Shown here: piece after piece, positions 29,283 to 38,860 of the stretch
How positions within the stretch are numbered: position 1 is the stretch's first letter
How the letters are laid out: each line of letters opens with the position of its first letter
Source: Soonwooa sp.
Lineage (GTDB): Bacteria; Bacteroidota; Bacteroidia; Flavobacteriales; Weeksellaceae
Assembly (NCBI RefSeq): GCF_030151385.1
Contig: NZ_JASLDS010000049.1
Coordinates: 82,696 to 146,695 of the forward strand
Reading direction: 5' to 3'
Length of the DNA stretch: 64,000 nucleotides
Program-made: the position numbers and the translations under genes
The notes under the pieces: generated by a model
The model's input: the letters and a program-made list of their open reading frames with translations, nothing else
Database searches by the model: none
What the model was told of the DNA's origin: nothing

Positions 29283-31496
29283 ATGATGGATTTAACAACT
29301 CAGGTTCCTAGAGAACTTTTCGAAAGTATTTTTATGAATACTTCCATCGGATTTGCGTGGATTAATGTTGATGATTTTAGAATTAGAACTTTTAATCCTG
29401 CGCTAAGCAGTTTTTTAAATCTTAATGAAACGGATATTGGAAGGCAGGCGGACGTGGTTTTTCCAAAAGAAATTTTTGCGGCAAATCATGACGCTATTTC
29501 ACAGGTGATAACGTCTGGTGACAAGTACACTCATGTTATACATTTAGTTGAGGAGAACACGGAAGACCGCTTTTTTGTGTTAGAAATTTCTAGGCTAGAT
29601 TTTGAAGATAAGTATGCATTAATGCTCAGTCTACGACAAATTGGAGAGCGATTGTATTTTGAAAAAAAACTAGCAGAATATAAAAATAAATATGGTGAGC
29701 AAGTTGCGGGAACTTTGCATTCTAAAGCTATTCTGAAAGGCGAAAATGCGAAAATTGTTATCGCTAACGAAAGGATGATTTTGGCACTTGGTAAAGGTCA
29801 TAATGTGTTGGGAACGTCCATGTTTAAGCTTTTTCCCGAAATAAAAAATCAAAAAATTATTGAGCTTTACAATCGATGTTTAGAAGAAAAAGTCAAAATT
29901 TTTGAAAAATCGCTTCCTGTTGAAATTAATTTTAAAACGGGACCGAAAACCTTTTTTCTGAAAGTTGCTTTAAAACCGATTTTTAATGAATCAGGCGAGT
30001 TTCAGGCTGTTCTGTTATCATTGTTAAATATTACTGATCTAGAGATTGCAAAACAAAAAGTATACGATCGAGAAGCTTTGTTAAAACAATTTATCGAGAA
30101 TGTGCCTGTAGCAATTAATGTTGTAGAAGGTGAAGATTTCGTGTATAGAATTTCCAATAAAGCATCTGAAAAAGTTTGGGGTTTCAAAATCGAATTGGGA
30201 ACACGAGTTAAAGATACAGTCCCAGGAATTGAAGACCGTCCTATCTACGAAGATCTTCAGAAAGTCTTTAGGGAAGGTATTTTATTGGAGAAAAAAGAGC
30301 ATGAATATACCGACGCCAATGGTGAACTTCAATATATTAATTATATTTTTCAGCCTATTCGAGATTCTGAAGGTGTTGTTAAATATGTGATGACTTTGGG
30401 TTATGATGTTTCGGAAGATTTAAAACATAAAAGACAGCTTCGCGAAAACGAAGAAAAATTCAAAATGCTCGCAGAGTCTATGCCACAATTGGTTTGGACA
30501 ACTGACAAGGATGGACATGCTACCTATTTTAATAGCAATTGGTATGAGTTCACCAGTATTAAAAAAGGCGAAAATCCGTGGGGACAGATAACTTGTCTTT
30601 TGGGTATTTCTCAAAGCGAAGCAGATCATATCCAAAAAGAGTGGGAAGCGTGCATCCAAAAAAAGCAAGTCTATGAGAAAGAAATGCTTTTTGATAATTA
30701 TAAAAAAACGGGTAAAAAGCATTGGTTTTTGGTGCGTGCGATTCCTGTCTATAACGAAGAAAACGAAATCGATTTGTGGATTGGGACTTGTACAGATATT
30801 GACGACTTCAAGCAACTTCAGCAACAGAAAGATGATTTCTTGGGCATTGCCAGTCATGAGTTAAAAACGCCTTTGACAAGTCTTAAATTATATTCACAAT
30901 ATATTGAACGAAATCTTCGTAGCCAAGGCGATTTGGCGAATGCGAATGTTGCCCAAAAAATGGATGAACAGATTAACAAATTAACTGAACTTATTGGTGA
31001 ATTGTTAGATGTTACTAAAATCCAAAATGGTCAAATCGAATTAAAAACCATGACGTTTAATTTTAATGATTTGATTAATGAAGTGGTAGAAGAACAACAG
31101 CTGGCAACCAAACATAAAATTACTGTTAATGCGGATTCCGTTGGAGAGCTGGAAGCGGATCGTCATCGATTGGCACAAGTGATGAGTAACCTTATCGGAA
31201 ACGCCATAAAATACTCACCAGACGCAGACGAAATTGTTGTGACAGCGGAGCGTGTCGGCGACAAGCTGAGATTTTGTGTTCAAGATTACGGAATCGGAAT
31301 TCCAGAGGAAAAAATCCAGCATGTTTTCAAACAATATTATCGCGTCAGCGGTAGTAAAGAGCATACTATTCCAGGTTTGGGACTTGGGCTTTATATTTCG
31401 TCGGAAATTATTAAAAGAAGTAAAGGTTCTATTTATGTCAATTCTGAAAGAGGAAAAGGGTCTAATTTTTGTTTTGAACTTCCCGTGAAAAACTAA
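29283..31496 (+). CDS. Soluble multi-PAS sensor histidine kinase
   Basis: A 737-residue protein. Three or four PAS-type segments span residues ~10-510 (openings near residues 12, 145, 265 and 390). HisKA follows with His525 in GIASHELKTPL, then the HATPase domain with the N box NLIGNAIKYS and the glycine boxes DYGIGIPEE and GLGLGLYIS. No transmembrane segment or signal peptide is seen, so it senses a cytosolic signal, perhaps redox or a ligand bound by a PAS domain. The response regulator gene starts 17 bp after its stop codon and is its likely partner. Confidence 0.92.
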   Translation: MMDLTTQVPRELFESIFMNTSIGFAWINVDDFRIRTFNPALSSFLNLNETDIGRQADVVFPKEIFAANHDAISQVITSGDKYTHVIHLVEENTEDRFFVLEISRLDFEDKYALMLSLRQIGERLYFEKKLAEYKNKYGEQVAGTLHSKAILKGENAKIVIANERMILALGKGHNVLGTSMFKLFPEIKNQKIIELYNRCLEEKVKIFEKSLPVEINFKTGPKTFFLKVALKPIFNESGEFQAVLLSLLNITDLEIAKQKVYDREALLKQFIENVPVAINVVEGEDFVYRISNKASEKVWGFKIELGTRVKDTVPGIEDRPIYEDLQKVFREGILLEKKEHEYTDANGELQYINYIFQPIRDSEGVVKYVMTLGYDVSEDLKHKRQLRENEEKFKMLAESMPQLVWTTDKDGHATYFNSNWYEFTSIKKGENPWGQITCLLGISQSEADHIQKEWEACIQKKQVYEKEMLFDNYKKTGKKHWFLVRAIPVYNEENEIDLWIGTCTDIDDFKQLQQQKDDFLGIASHELKTPLTSLKLYSQYIERNLRSQGDLANANVAQKMDEQINKLTELIGELLDVTKIQNGQIELKTMTFNFNDLINEVVEEQQLATKHKITVNADSVGELEADRHRLAQVMSNLIGNAIKYSPDADEIVVTAERVGDKLRFCVQDYGIGIPEEKIQHVFKQYYRVSGSKEHTIPGLGLGLYISSEIIKRSKGSIYVNSERGKGSNFCFELPVKN

Positions 31497-31513
31497 TTAC
31501 AATCTTTACTCAA

Positions 31514-31885
31514 ATGTCGGAAAAAAATAAAAAAATTATCATTGTTGATGACAATACTGCAATATTGGATTCGCTACAGATGATGTTGGATTTGGAAGGT
31601 TACAATGTTGAGCTGTTTGAAAAAGGCTCAGAAATGTACCAACAACTCGACAAAGATAATCTCCCAAATCTAATACTAATGGATATGTGGTTGGCTGGTG
31701 AAGATGGTCGTGATATTTGTCGTTTAATTCGCGGAAATACAGATCTTGATGGTCTTCCCGTTATTATTATGTCTGCGAGTCGTGGACTTGCCAAGTCTGC
31801 AATTGATAGTGGAGCAGACGAATTTGTTGCCAAGCCTTTTGACCTTTTTGAGGTTTTAGAAAAAATAAAAAAGTACTGCAATTAA
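31514..31885 (+). CDS. Single-domain response regulator
   Basis: A 123-residue receiver domain with no output domain. The acidic pocket is Asp12/Asp13, the phosphoacceptor is Asp57 in LILMDMW, the switch residue Ser87 (IIMSAS) and the lysine Lys107 (AKPFD). It is co-directional with the histidine kinase, 17 bp apart. As a stand-alone receiver it must pass the signal on through protein contact or a phosphorelay. Confidence 0.93.
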   Translation: MSEKNKKIIIVDDNTAILDSLQMMLDLEGYNVELFEKGSEMYQQLDKDNLPNLILMDMWLAGEDGRDICRLIRGNTDLDGLPVIIMSASRGLAKSAIDSGADEFVAKPFDLFEVLEKIKKYCN

Positions 31886-31887
31886 TA

Positions 31888-31918
31888 AAAAAAGACTGCC
31901 TACATAGACAGTCTTTTT
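31888..31918. terminator. Bidirectional terminator, response regulator / S8 peptidase
   Basis: AAAAGACTG and CAGTCTTTT pair across the ~12-nt interval between the convergent genes, giving A and T runs on both flanks. Confidence 0.75.
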
Positions 31919-31921
31919 GGT

Positions 31922-33517
31922 TTAATCTTTTATAAATTTTTCAATCTTTTCGCCGCCATTTATTTTTAAGTAATAAACACCTTTTTCGAGTTTTGAAACA
32001 TTTATTTTTGATGCATTTTCTGTTTTTATTAAACGTCCAAGATTGTCAAAAATCTGTACTGATTCTATTTTAGAATTGGACTGAATTTCGATAACATCTT
32101 TGGCAGGATTTGGATAAATCGTCATTTTTTTCTGCTCCAGATTATTAACGCTTAAAAGTTGATTAATTGCAGAACCAAAATTCAAAATTCCATAACCTTG
32201 TTGGTCGGTTGGCGCATTCGCTCGAGAGGCAGTTGCTCTCAATTTGGACTTTACAACATCGAGGTTAATGTTTTTTGGAAGCGCTTGGAGTAGGGAAGCA
32301 ACACCTCCCGCCGCTACTGGATTGGCTAAAGATGTTCCGTTTCCATAATTGACTCCATTTCCAAAGACTGTTGCTGTAGCCACGCCACGCGCATCAACAT
32401 CGGGCTTTATAACGCCTACTGAATTTGGTCCGAAAGAAGAAAAGGAAGCACTTGTACCACTTTCGTCAACAGCACCAATGGAAAATACTTTTGCATTATC
32501 TGCTGGTGAAGTAATATAATGCCAAGCAGATGTGGCTTCGTTTCCTGCTGCAAAACTTACAAAAATTCCTTTCTCATAGGCAATTTGTGCTCCTCGTGCT
32601 ATGAAGGTTGTGGTTCCATTCATATCAGCATAGGTGTAATCGTATCTGCTATCATCAAATTCAGAATAACCTAAAGATGTCGAAATAAGATCAACGCCTT
32701 TTCTATCGGCTTCTTCTGCAGCTTCGATCCAATAAAGTTGTTCTTCAGGGATTTCGACCTCTGCATTTTCTGAAGCGTATAAATAGAAATCCGCATCTGG
32801 AGCAGTACCAACGAATTGATCCTGAACAAAACCTGCAATGGCACCCAAACAAAACGCACCATGCGTATTGACATTGATGTTGTAGATATCATTACTTTTT
32901 GTAACAAAATTGTAACCGCCCTTTATGTGACCATTATCACGCATTCTTTTGTAGGCGCTACCTGTGTTAACCGTTGGGAATCCTGTGTCAATAACTGCAA
33001 TAGTAATTCCTGCACCTGTGTAGCCTGCGACATGTAAAGGTCTTAGGTTAATCTGATCGATTTGAGCAGATCCTTCGCCATAGTTAAAGTTGGTTTTGTT
33101 GGCATCAATATTTTTCCATTTTTGTGGACGATCCGCTTCTGCTTTTTTGCCTCCGTTAGGATTTCTTACAAAAGACTCAACATGCGATACATAGCTCTGG
33201 CTTTGTAGGTTTTGTATTTGTGCTTTAGTCGCATTAACCGCGACACCATTTAACCATTTTGAGTAATCGGTAACCATGAATCCCAAATTTTTTACATTTT
33301 GGATGTAAGAAGCTTCGATTGGAGCATCTTGATCGTTTAGTGGAATCGATTTTTGAGTTCTTCGATCCAGAGATTTTTGCGATAATTCCGATAAAGGATT
33401 TGCAAAAAATGTCGCTTTGTTAGGTTTATCTTTAAAAAAGACAAAAACCAATTCCGTTTGTTGTGCTTGGCCAAAAAAGAGACCACCGAGCAGCAAGCTG
33501 GTAAAGATTTTTTTCAT
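31922..33517 (-). CDS. T9SS-secreted S8 family serine peptidase (subtilisin-like)
   Basis: A 531-residue protein with a signal peptide (residues 1-18, ending GQAQ) and an inhibitor-like propeptide up to ~residue 140. The subtilase domain has the triad Asp177 (AVIDTG), His219 (NTHGAF) and Ser396 (NGTSLANP). The last ~75 residues are a T9SS type A sorting domain (IYPNPAKDVIEI). The product should be exported across the outer membrane and released or anchored. It is followed by the bidirectional terminator at 31888-31918. Confidence 0.95.
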   Translation of the reverse strand: MKKIFTSLLLGGLFFGQAQQTELVFVFFKDKPNKATFFANPLSELSQKSLDRRTQKSIPLNDQDAPIEASYIQNVKNLGFMVTDYSKWLNGVAVNATKAQIQNLQSQSYVSHVESFVRNPNGGKKAEADRPQKWKNIDANKTNFNYGEGSAQIDQINLRPLHVAGYTGAGITIAVIDTGFPTVNTGSAYKRMRDNGHIKGGYNFVTKSNDIYNINVNTHGAFCLGAIAGFVQDQFVGTAPDADFYLYASENAEVEIPEEQLYWIEAAEEADRKGVDLISTSLGYSEFDDSRYDYTYADMNGTTTFIARGAQIAYEKGIFVSFAAGNEATSAWHYITSPADNAKVFSIGAVDESGTSASFSSFGPNSVGVIKPDVDARGVATATVFGNGVNYGNGTSLANPVAAGGVASLLQALPKNINLDVVKSKLRATASRANAPTDQQGYGILNFGSAINQLLSVNNLEQKKMTIYPNPAKDVIEIQSNSKIESVQIFDNLGRLIKTENASKINVSKLEKGVYYLKINGGEKIEKFIKD

Positions 33518-33585
33518 AGATTTATGACTGGTTATTTTTTGTAAGAACTAAATTAAGCTTAAATTTACAAAATCAAAGTTTCGTT

Positions 33586-34710
33586 ATGAAAAAAATTCAA
33601 ATGGTTGACCTTCAAAGTCAATACTATAAAATAAAAAATGAAGTAGACAATGCGGTTATCAATGTGATGAATTCCGCTGCTTTTATTAATGGTCCAGAGG
33701 TTAAATTTTTCCAGTCAGATTTAGAAAATTATCTAGATGTAAAGCATGTAATCCCTTGTGCAAATGGTACAGATGCTTTGCAGATTGCATTGATGGCATT
33801 AGATCTGAAAGAAGGTGATGAGGTTATCACAGCAGATTTTACTTTTGCAGCTACAGTTGAAGTGATTCATTTATTAAAATTAAAATCAGTTCTTGTAGAT
33901 GTTGACTATGATACATTTACGATTGATCCAGAACAAATTAGAAAAGCAATTACGCCAAAAACTAAAGCGATTATTCCTGTGCATCTTTTTGGACAATGTG
34001 CAAATATGGAAGAAATCTTAAAGATTGCAAAAGAACATAACCTTTATGTAATCGAAGATAATGCGCAAGCAATTGGTGCAGATTATACGTTCTCAGATGG
34101 TACAGTTAAAAAATCTGGGACAATGGGAACAATTGGTACGACTTCATTTTTCCCATCTAAGAATTTAGGTTGTTATGGTGATGGTGGAGCGATTTTCACC
34201 AATGATGATGATTTGGCACACAGACTTCGCGGAATTGTTAACCACGGTATGTACGAAAGATATTATCATGATGAGGTTGGTGTTAACTCTAGATTGGACA
34301 GCATTCAAGCGGTTGTATTGAGACAAAAACTTCCATTGTTAAATAATTACAATGAGGCGCGTCAATGGGCTGCGGATTATTATAATGAAGCGTTCGCAAA
34401 TCATCCACACATTTTAACGCCAAAAGTTGCAGATCACACAACGCATGTTTTCCACCAATATACTTTGAGAATTACAAACGGAAAACGCAATGAACTTCAA
34501 AAATTCTTAACAGAAAAGGAGATTCCTGCGATGATTTATTACCCAGTTGCACTTAGAAAGCAAAAAGCTTATTTCCAAGAAAGCAACGATGCCGATTTTG
34601 TGCATACGGACAAATTATTGGATCAAGTTATTTCTCTACCAATGCATACAGAATTAGACGAAGAGCAACTGAAGTATATTACTGATGCTGTTTTGGAGTT
34701 TATGAAGTAG
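33586..34710 (+). CDS. DegT/DnrJ/EryC1/StrS family sugar aminotransferase
   Basis: A 374-residue PLP enzyme. GTDAL at residues 61-65, VIEDNAQAIGA near 155 and the PLP lysine Lys192 in FFPSKNLGCYGDGG are typical of sugar aminotransferases acting on nucleotide-linked keto sugars, and the pattern is close to WbpE/WlbE-type enzymes. Together with galE 0.45 kb downstream it points to surface polysaccharide precursor synthesis. The next gene starts on the base after its stop codon. The exact sugar is not known. Confidence 0.9.
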   Translation: MKKIQMVDLQSQYYKIKNEVDNAVINVMNSAAFINGPEVKFFQSDLENYLDVKHVIPCANGTDALQIALMALDLKEGDEVITADFTFAATVEVIHLLKLKSVLVDVDYDTFTIDPEQIRKAITPKTKAIIPVHLFGQCANMEEILKIAKEHNLYVIEDNAQAIGADYTFSDGTVKKSGTMGTIGTTSFFPSKNLGCYGDGGAIFTNDDDLAHRLRGIVNHGMYERYYHDEVGVNSRLDSIQAVVLRQKLPLLNNYNEARQWAADYYNEAFANHPHILTPKVADHTTHVFHQYTLRITNGKRNELQKFLTEKEIPAMIYYPVALRKQKAYFQESNDADFVHTDKLLDQVISLPMHTELDEEQLKYITDAVLEFMK

Positions 34711-35130
34711 ATGAAAAAAGAAAGGGTCTTTAAAAAAAAGTGGATTTACATTGTTAGTTTAGTGTTTGCAATACTTTCGTTTGTAATGTATGTTGGGGGC
34801 TTGTTCGTTAGAATAAATGCTGGAAATTATAATTGGCTAGGATTGATGATTCTTACAATGCTCGCGGTTTTAGTTTTTTTTCAGAGTTACTTTCTTATAA
34901 TAAAAAGTTTTAAAAGTATTTTATTGATTAATGTTCATCTTATTTTTTTATTCTGTTATACTTTATATGAATTAGCAAATGAATTGTTTCATTTTGGAAT
35001 ATATAATCAGTCTGTTAACGGGTTGCTTACGATGATTATAATTATTGCATTTTCTCTAATAATTGTTAACAAATATAAAGTACAAAATCCATTGAAATAT
35101 GAAAATATTGAAGAAATTGGAGGGAATTAA
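34711..35130 (+). CDS. Small hypothetical membrane protein
   Basis: A 139-residue protein with four predicted membrane helices (residues ~11-33, 42-63, 69-92 and 100-122) and basic ends. The ATG follows directly on the TAG of the aminotransferase, so translation is probably coupled. galE begins 27 bp further on. I recognise no family. The position suggests an accessory role in the same glycan operon. Confidence 0.7.
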   Translation: MKKERVFKKKWIYIVSLVFAILSFVMYVGGLFVRINAGNYNWLGLMILTMLAVLVFFQSYFLIIKSFKSILLINVHLIFLFCYTLYELANELFHFGIYNQSVNGLLTMIIIIAFSLIIVNKYKVQNPLKYENIEEIGGN

Positions 35131-35157
35131 AATTAAATAAAACACAAAAGAAAAATA

Positions 35158-36171
35158 ATGGCAATACTCGTTACAGGAGGATTAGGTTATATTGGTTCGC
35201 ATACGGTTGTAGAACTTCTTAACAATGGTTTTGAAGTTGTAATCGTAGATGATTTATCTAATTCGGAAAAATTTATTTTAAACAATATTGAAGAAGTTTC
35301 TGGTAAGAAACCGATTTTCTATCCATTTGATCTAAGACGAAAAGAATTATTATCGCAAGTTTTTGAAGCCCACAATATTGAAGGTTGCATCAACTTTGCT
35401 GCTTTTAAGGCTGTTGGTGAAAGCCAAGAAAAACCTTTGGAATATTATGAAAACAATTTGTTTTCGTTGATTAATGTTCTGCAAGAATTTAGAACCAGAA
35501 ATGTTTCGAATTTTATTTTTAGTTCTTCTTGCACAGTTTATGGTCAGGCAGATCAAATGCCAATCGATGAAAATACACCTCTAAAAATGCCGGAAAGTGT
35601 TTATGGAAAAACCAAACAAATGGGCGAGGAAATCATTAAGGATTTTGCAATAGCGAATCATAAAAAAGTAACTTTACTAAGATATTTTAATCCAATTGGA
35701 GCACATCCGTCTGCAAAACTAGGAGAATTGCCAATCGGCGTTCCAAATAATTTGGTGCCTTATGTAATGCAAACGGCAGCCAAAATTCGTGAAAAGTTGA
35801 GCATCTGGGGTGACGATTATCCGACAGAAGACGGAACCGCTGTTCGCGACTATATTTATGTTGTTGATTTGGCAAAAGCACACGTTGCTGCGCTTAAGAA
35901 ATTAATAAATTCCAAAGAAGAAACTTTAATTGATGTCTACAATTTAGGAACAGGAAAAGGATCTTCGGTTTTAGAAGTTGTTAAAGCTTTTGAAACAGCA
36001 AACGATGTTGATGTTCCTTATCAAATTTGTGATCGTCGTGCTGGTGATATTACAATTGCCTATGCGAACGCTGACAAGGCTGAAAAAGAACTAAATTGGA
36101 AAGCCAACACTTCACTCCAAGAAGCGCTGAGAACGACTTGGCAATGGCAAAAATATTTAGAGACAAAATAA
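35158..36171 (+). CDS. galE: UDP-glucose 4-epimerase
   Basis: A 337-residue extended short-chain dehydrogenase. The NAD-binding GGLGYIGSH is at residues 7-15. The catalytic residues are Ser124 (FSSSC) and Tyr149-x-x-x-Lys153 (YGKTK), the same numbering as in E. coli GalE. It interconverts UDP-glucose and UDP-galactose for glycan synthesis. It is the last gene of the aminotransferase / membrane protein / galE transcript and ends at a strong palindromic terminator. Confidence 0.95.
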   Translation: MAILVTGGLGYIGSHTVVELLNNGFEVVIVDDLSNSEKFILNNIEEVSGKKPIFYPFDLRRKELLSQVFEAHNIEGCINFAAFKAVGESQEKPLEYYENNLFSLINVLQEFRTRNVSNFIFSSSCTVYGQADQMPIDENTPLKMPESVYGKTKQMGEEIIKDFAIANHKKVTLLRYFNPIGAHPSAKLGELPIGVPNNLVPYVMQTAAKIREKLSIWGDDYPTEDGTAVRDYIYVVDLAKAHVAALKKLINSKEETLIDVYNLGTGKGSSVLEVVKAFETANDVDVPYQICDRRAGDITIAYANADKAEKELNWKANTSLQEALRTTWQWQKYLETK

Positions 36172-36172
36172 A

Positions 36173-36201
36173 AAAAAGCGATTCCTAGGAATCGCTTTTT
36201 T
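36173..36201. terminator. Bidirectional terminator, galE / PNGase F homologue
   Basis: A perfect palindrome (AAAAAGCGATTCCT / AGGAATCGCTTTTT) lies between the convergent genes, with A and T runs on both sides. Confidence 0.85.
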
Positions 36202-36229
36202 ATTGGGTTGAAATTTGATTTAGTTAAAA

Positions 36230-37876
36230 CTAATTCTTAATGATTTTCTGATTGGATGTTTCGCCATTTTCAAAAAGAATATTCAAATTATAGACGCCTT
36301 TGCTAAGTTTTGAAATGTCAATTTTGCTTGATTTGTATTCATTTATTTTTTTACCATCAATACTGTATAATTCAATTTTTTGGATTTTATTACTCGATTG
36401 AATGTTAACTTCATTTTGACTAGGAATAGGATAAATACTCACTTTATTTTTAGAAGTTTCATTTGTGTCTAATGAAATAGCTTGGGAGAAAACGGGGCCA
36501 ATCCAAAGACTTTCTTTGTTAATGTCGGTACATTTTGACTTAATGTAATTTTCATAAGACCAATACACTGTAAGATTATTTAACTTTAGATTGTTTTGGT
36601 CAGTGTCGACATAAGTTTCCAAACTTGTTGCATACCCACCTTTTCTACCATACAAAACTTGCGAAGCATTAGACTGCGGATTTGGAGTCCAGCTGAGATC
36701 ATAACTTTGGTTAACTTGATTATTAAGATTAAAATTAGTAGGACCATCGCAGACAACTTCTCCACTAGAAGCATTTTGTATATACATTGAGATAGGGAAG
36801 TTGCCTTCGTTATTTGCAAAGACCGCATCAGGAACTTTTAGCTTTACTGTATGCTGCCCAGCAGCAAGATTTCCGAGTTTTACTTCTCTGTTTGGAATTG
36901 CATCACCAGGACACCAGTTACTGAAAGATAACCAATTGCGTAATGTTTTTTCGGTTGTGCCATAGATGCCATTACCTTGGGTATTGACAACACGGAAAGG
37001 TTCGCAAGATTTGCCACCAGGTTTATATTGCTGTACCAAGTTATCGTCTAGATAGACATAATGCTCTCGTCTGATATACTCTTCACCATTGGTGTTGGCG
37101 CCGTGATTAGATGATATTAAATGTAAGACAGCATTATTTACAGGTGCATTTAATGTAAAATTTACCGTTTTTGTTGTGGTGCCAGGTTCATCCGTCGCGT
37201 TATATTTGTTAAGATTGGATCGATAAAGTAACGGCAAAAAGAAATTAGATGTTGTTGGCGCTGGACCAGAAGAAACAAATCTTAAATTCCCTCGGAAAAC
37301 ATCCGTTCTATCCGCACAACCTGCAACCTGCGTATTGGCTGCTGCCGAGTAGCCATCTGCACGAAATTCAATCCAGATATCATAATTCTGAGTAATGGAT
37401 GTGTCATGCAAAAGATTCGATAGATTGTCAATTTTGTATTGATAAGGAACCGAAGTTGGCGTTTTATTCTTGTTCATAAACGGTGTTATGAAGCGACCAA
37501 GTTCTATTCGTTTAACATCCGTTTGTTCCCAAGTGTAAGTCGTTAAACCTTTTGGAACTAAAGCCAAATTAATACCAGCGAGACGATCATAGTTATCACA
37601 AGCCGCGATTAAATCTACTTCGAGGGAAACATTGCTCCCAATGCTGGCAATTTCTTCGGGTGTTAATTTTCTGGAAATAATGTCGCGTTCATAAGCATGA
37701 AGTCGAATTGCACCAGCAGGAATTTGTGAGTAGGCTTCGGGTGGAAGACTTTGTCCCTCGCCCAAATAATGGTACATGCTGTAGAATGGAACATCGTTAA
37801 AAACCGTCACGTTTTGGGCATTCAACGACAATCCAAGACTTAGCATAGCAATACCAGTCAGTAGTTTTTTATTCAT
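36230..37876 (-). CDS. T9SS-secreted peptide-N-glycosidase F homologue
   Basis: A 548-residue protein with a signal peptide (residues 1-20) and a C-terminal T9SS type A sorting domain (IYPIPSQNEVNI). The middle matches Elizabethkingia PNGase F from memory in order and spacing. CDNYDR (Asp97 at the position of catalytic Asp60) is followed by IELGRFITPF. Later come GEEYIRREH and NWCPGDAIPNR, in place of AEWCFRTH and GWCPGMAVPTR. PNGase F cuts N-glycans from asparagine of glycoproteins. The extra N-terminal ~60 residues suggest the longer subgroup rather than classical PNGase F. Activity is inferred, not shown. Confidence 0.82.
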   Translation of the reverse strand: MNKKLLTGIAMLSLGLSLNAQNVTVFNDVPFYSMYHYLGEGQSLPPEAYSQIPAGAIRLHAYERDIISRKLTPEEIASIGSNVSLEVDLIAACDNYDRLAGINLALVPKGLTTYTWEQTDVKRIELGRFITPFMNKNKTPTSVPYQYKIDNLSNLLHDTSITQNYDIWIEFRADGYSAAANTQVAGCADRTDVFRGNLRFVSSGPAPTTSNFFLPLLYRSNLNKYNATDEPGTTTKTVNFTLNAPVNNAVLHLISSNHGANTNGEEYIRREHYVYLDDNLVQQYKPGGKSCEPFRVVNTQGNGIYGTTEKTLRNWLSFSNWCPGDAIPNREVKLGNLAAGQHTVKLKVPDAVFANNEGNFPISMYIQNASSGEVVCDGPTNFNLNNQVNQSYDLSWTPNPQSNASQVLYGRKGGYATSLETYVDTDQNNLKLNNLTVYWSYENYIKSKCTDINKESLWIGPVFSQAISLDTNETSKNKVSIYPIPSQNEVNIQSSNKIQKIELYSIDGKKINEYKSSKIDISKLSKGVYNLNILFENGETSNQKIIKN

Positions 37877-37955
37877 ATTAGATTTGGTTGTAAAATTGAA
37901 TCTAATATAAATAAAATCTAGCGATATTTAGATTTGTTTAAAGGAAATTACGTAA

Positions 37956-38474
37956 TTAAGAAAGTTCTAAATGATTTCGATATTCGTCCCAAATGATTTT
38001 GAACCACTCCGTATAACGCTCTGGGAATTCTTCAATTTCTTGTTTTAGCTCGTCGATGGAAATGTATTTTATAGCCGCCACTTCTTCTGCATTCAGTGCA
38101 AATTCGCCATTGTATTCTCCTGTGAAAACATAGTCCAACTCGTGTTCCCAAAGACCTTGACCAACATCAGCTTTGTACAAGAAATGGAAACGCTCAGTTA
38201 AGTCCGACGAAATTCCTAATTCCTCTTGTAGACGACGTTTCGCAGCATCTAGGTAAGATTCGTTTTCGCGAGGATGGCTGCAGCACGCATTAGTCCATTG
38301 TAAAGGCGAATGGTATTTTCCAGCGGCACGTTGTTGCAAAAGCATTTCGCCTTTATCATTAAACAAAAACACCGAAAAAGCCCGATGTAGCAAAGCATTT
38401 TCATGCGCTTGCATCTTCTCCATCAATCCCAAAACCTCGTCCTGTGGATTTACTAAAACTACGCGTTCTTCCAT
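37956..38474 (-). CDS. idi: Isopentenyl-diphosphate delta-isomerase, type 1
   Basis: A 172-residue Nudix-fold protein. TNACCSHP (catalytic Cys65), the RENESY loop and the WEHELDYVF segment with the metal-binding glutamate identify type 1 Idi. It interconverts IPP and DMAPP for isoprenoid synthesis, including the undecaprenyl carrier recycled by UppP. It is a single gene followed at a distance by the PNGase F homologue on the same strand. Confidence 0.95.
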   Translation of the reverse strand: MEERVVLVNPQDEVLGLMEKMQAHENALLHRAFSVFLFNDKGEMLLQQRAAGKYHSPLQWTNACCSHPRENESYLDAAKRRLQEELGISSDLTERFHFLYKADVGQGLWEHELDYVFTGEYNGEFALNAEEVAAIKYISIDELKQEIEEFPERYTEWFKIIWDEYRNHLELS

Positions 38475-38860
38475 AACACAAAGCTAGTCAAAATTTTCAA
38501 ATTATTTATTAGGAGCTATTCCTGCTGTCCGCTGTATCTTGACGAGCTCGCTCGGACGGCTCCGCTGCGCTCCGCTGCGCTCCGCTGCGCTCCGCTGCGC
38601 TCCGCTGCGCTCCGCTGCGCTCCGCTGCCTCACTCGCCGCAAGGATGTCGCTTCCATCAGGGCTAGGCTATTCTAAGTCGTTGGAAATTTGTATTTTTTG
38701 GTTTACGATTTGTAATTTTTGAATTAGGATTTTTGAATTATGAGCTAATAGCTAACAGCCATGAGCAATCAGCATCTCGAGATATTTTTTTTGGTTTACG
38801 ATTTTTGATTTATAAACAGCAATTCGCTCAGCGAGCAGAATCAAAATTTATAATAAAAAA
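38475..38860. other. Intergenic region with an expanded family A repeat, 386 bp
   Basis: The expanded family A copy fills 38509-38665. The rest is degenerate AT-rich sequence with short GAATTA and AGCTAATAGC runs. No gene or RNA is seen. The promoter of idi must lie in the first ~40 bp or within the repeat. Confidence 0.55.
38509..38665 (-). repeat. Intergenic repeat, family A, copy 2, with 10-bp microsatellite
   Basis: Its ends (TTAGGAGCTATTCCTGCTG and, at the other side, AAGGATGTCGCTTCC then ATCAGGGCTA) match the other family A copies. The apex module is expanded: TCCGCTGCGC is repeated six times without error from 38561 to 38620, followed by a seventh imperfect unit. Confidence 0.88.

Noticed and set aside
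30420..30857. 145-residue minus-strand frame inside the histidine kinase gene
   Set aside because: It lies wholly opposite conserved PAS and HisKA coding sequence and is rich in Phe and Ile, a usual shadow of an AT-rich gene.
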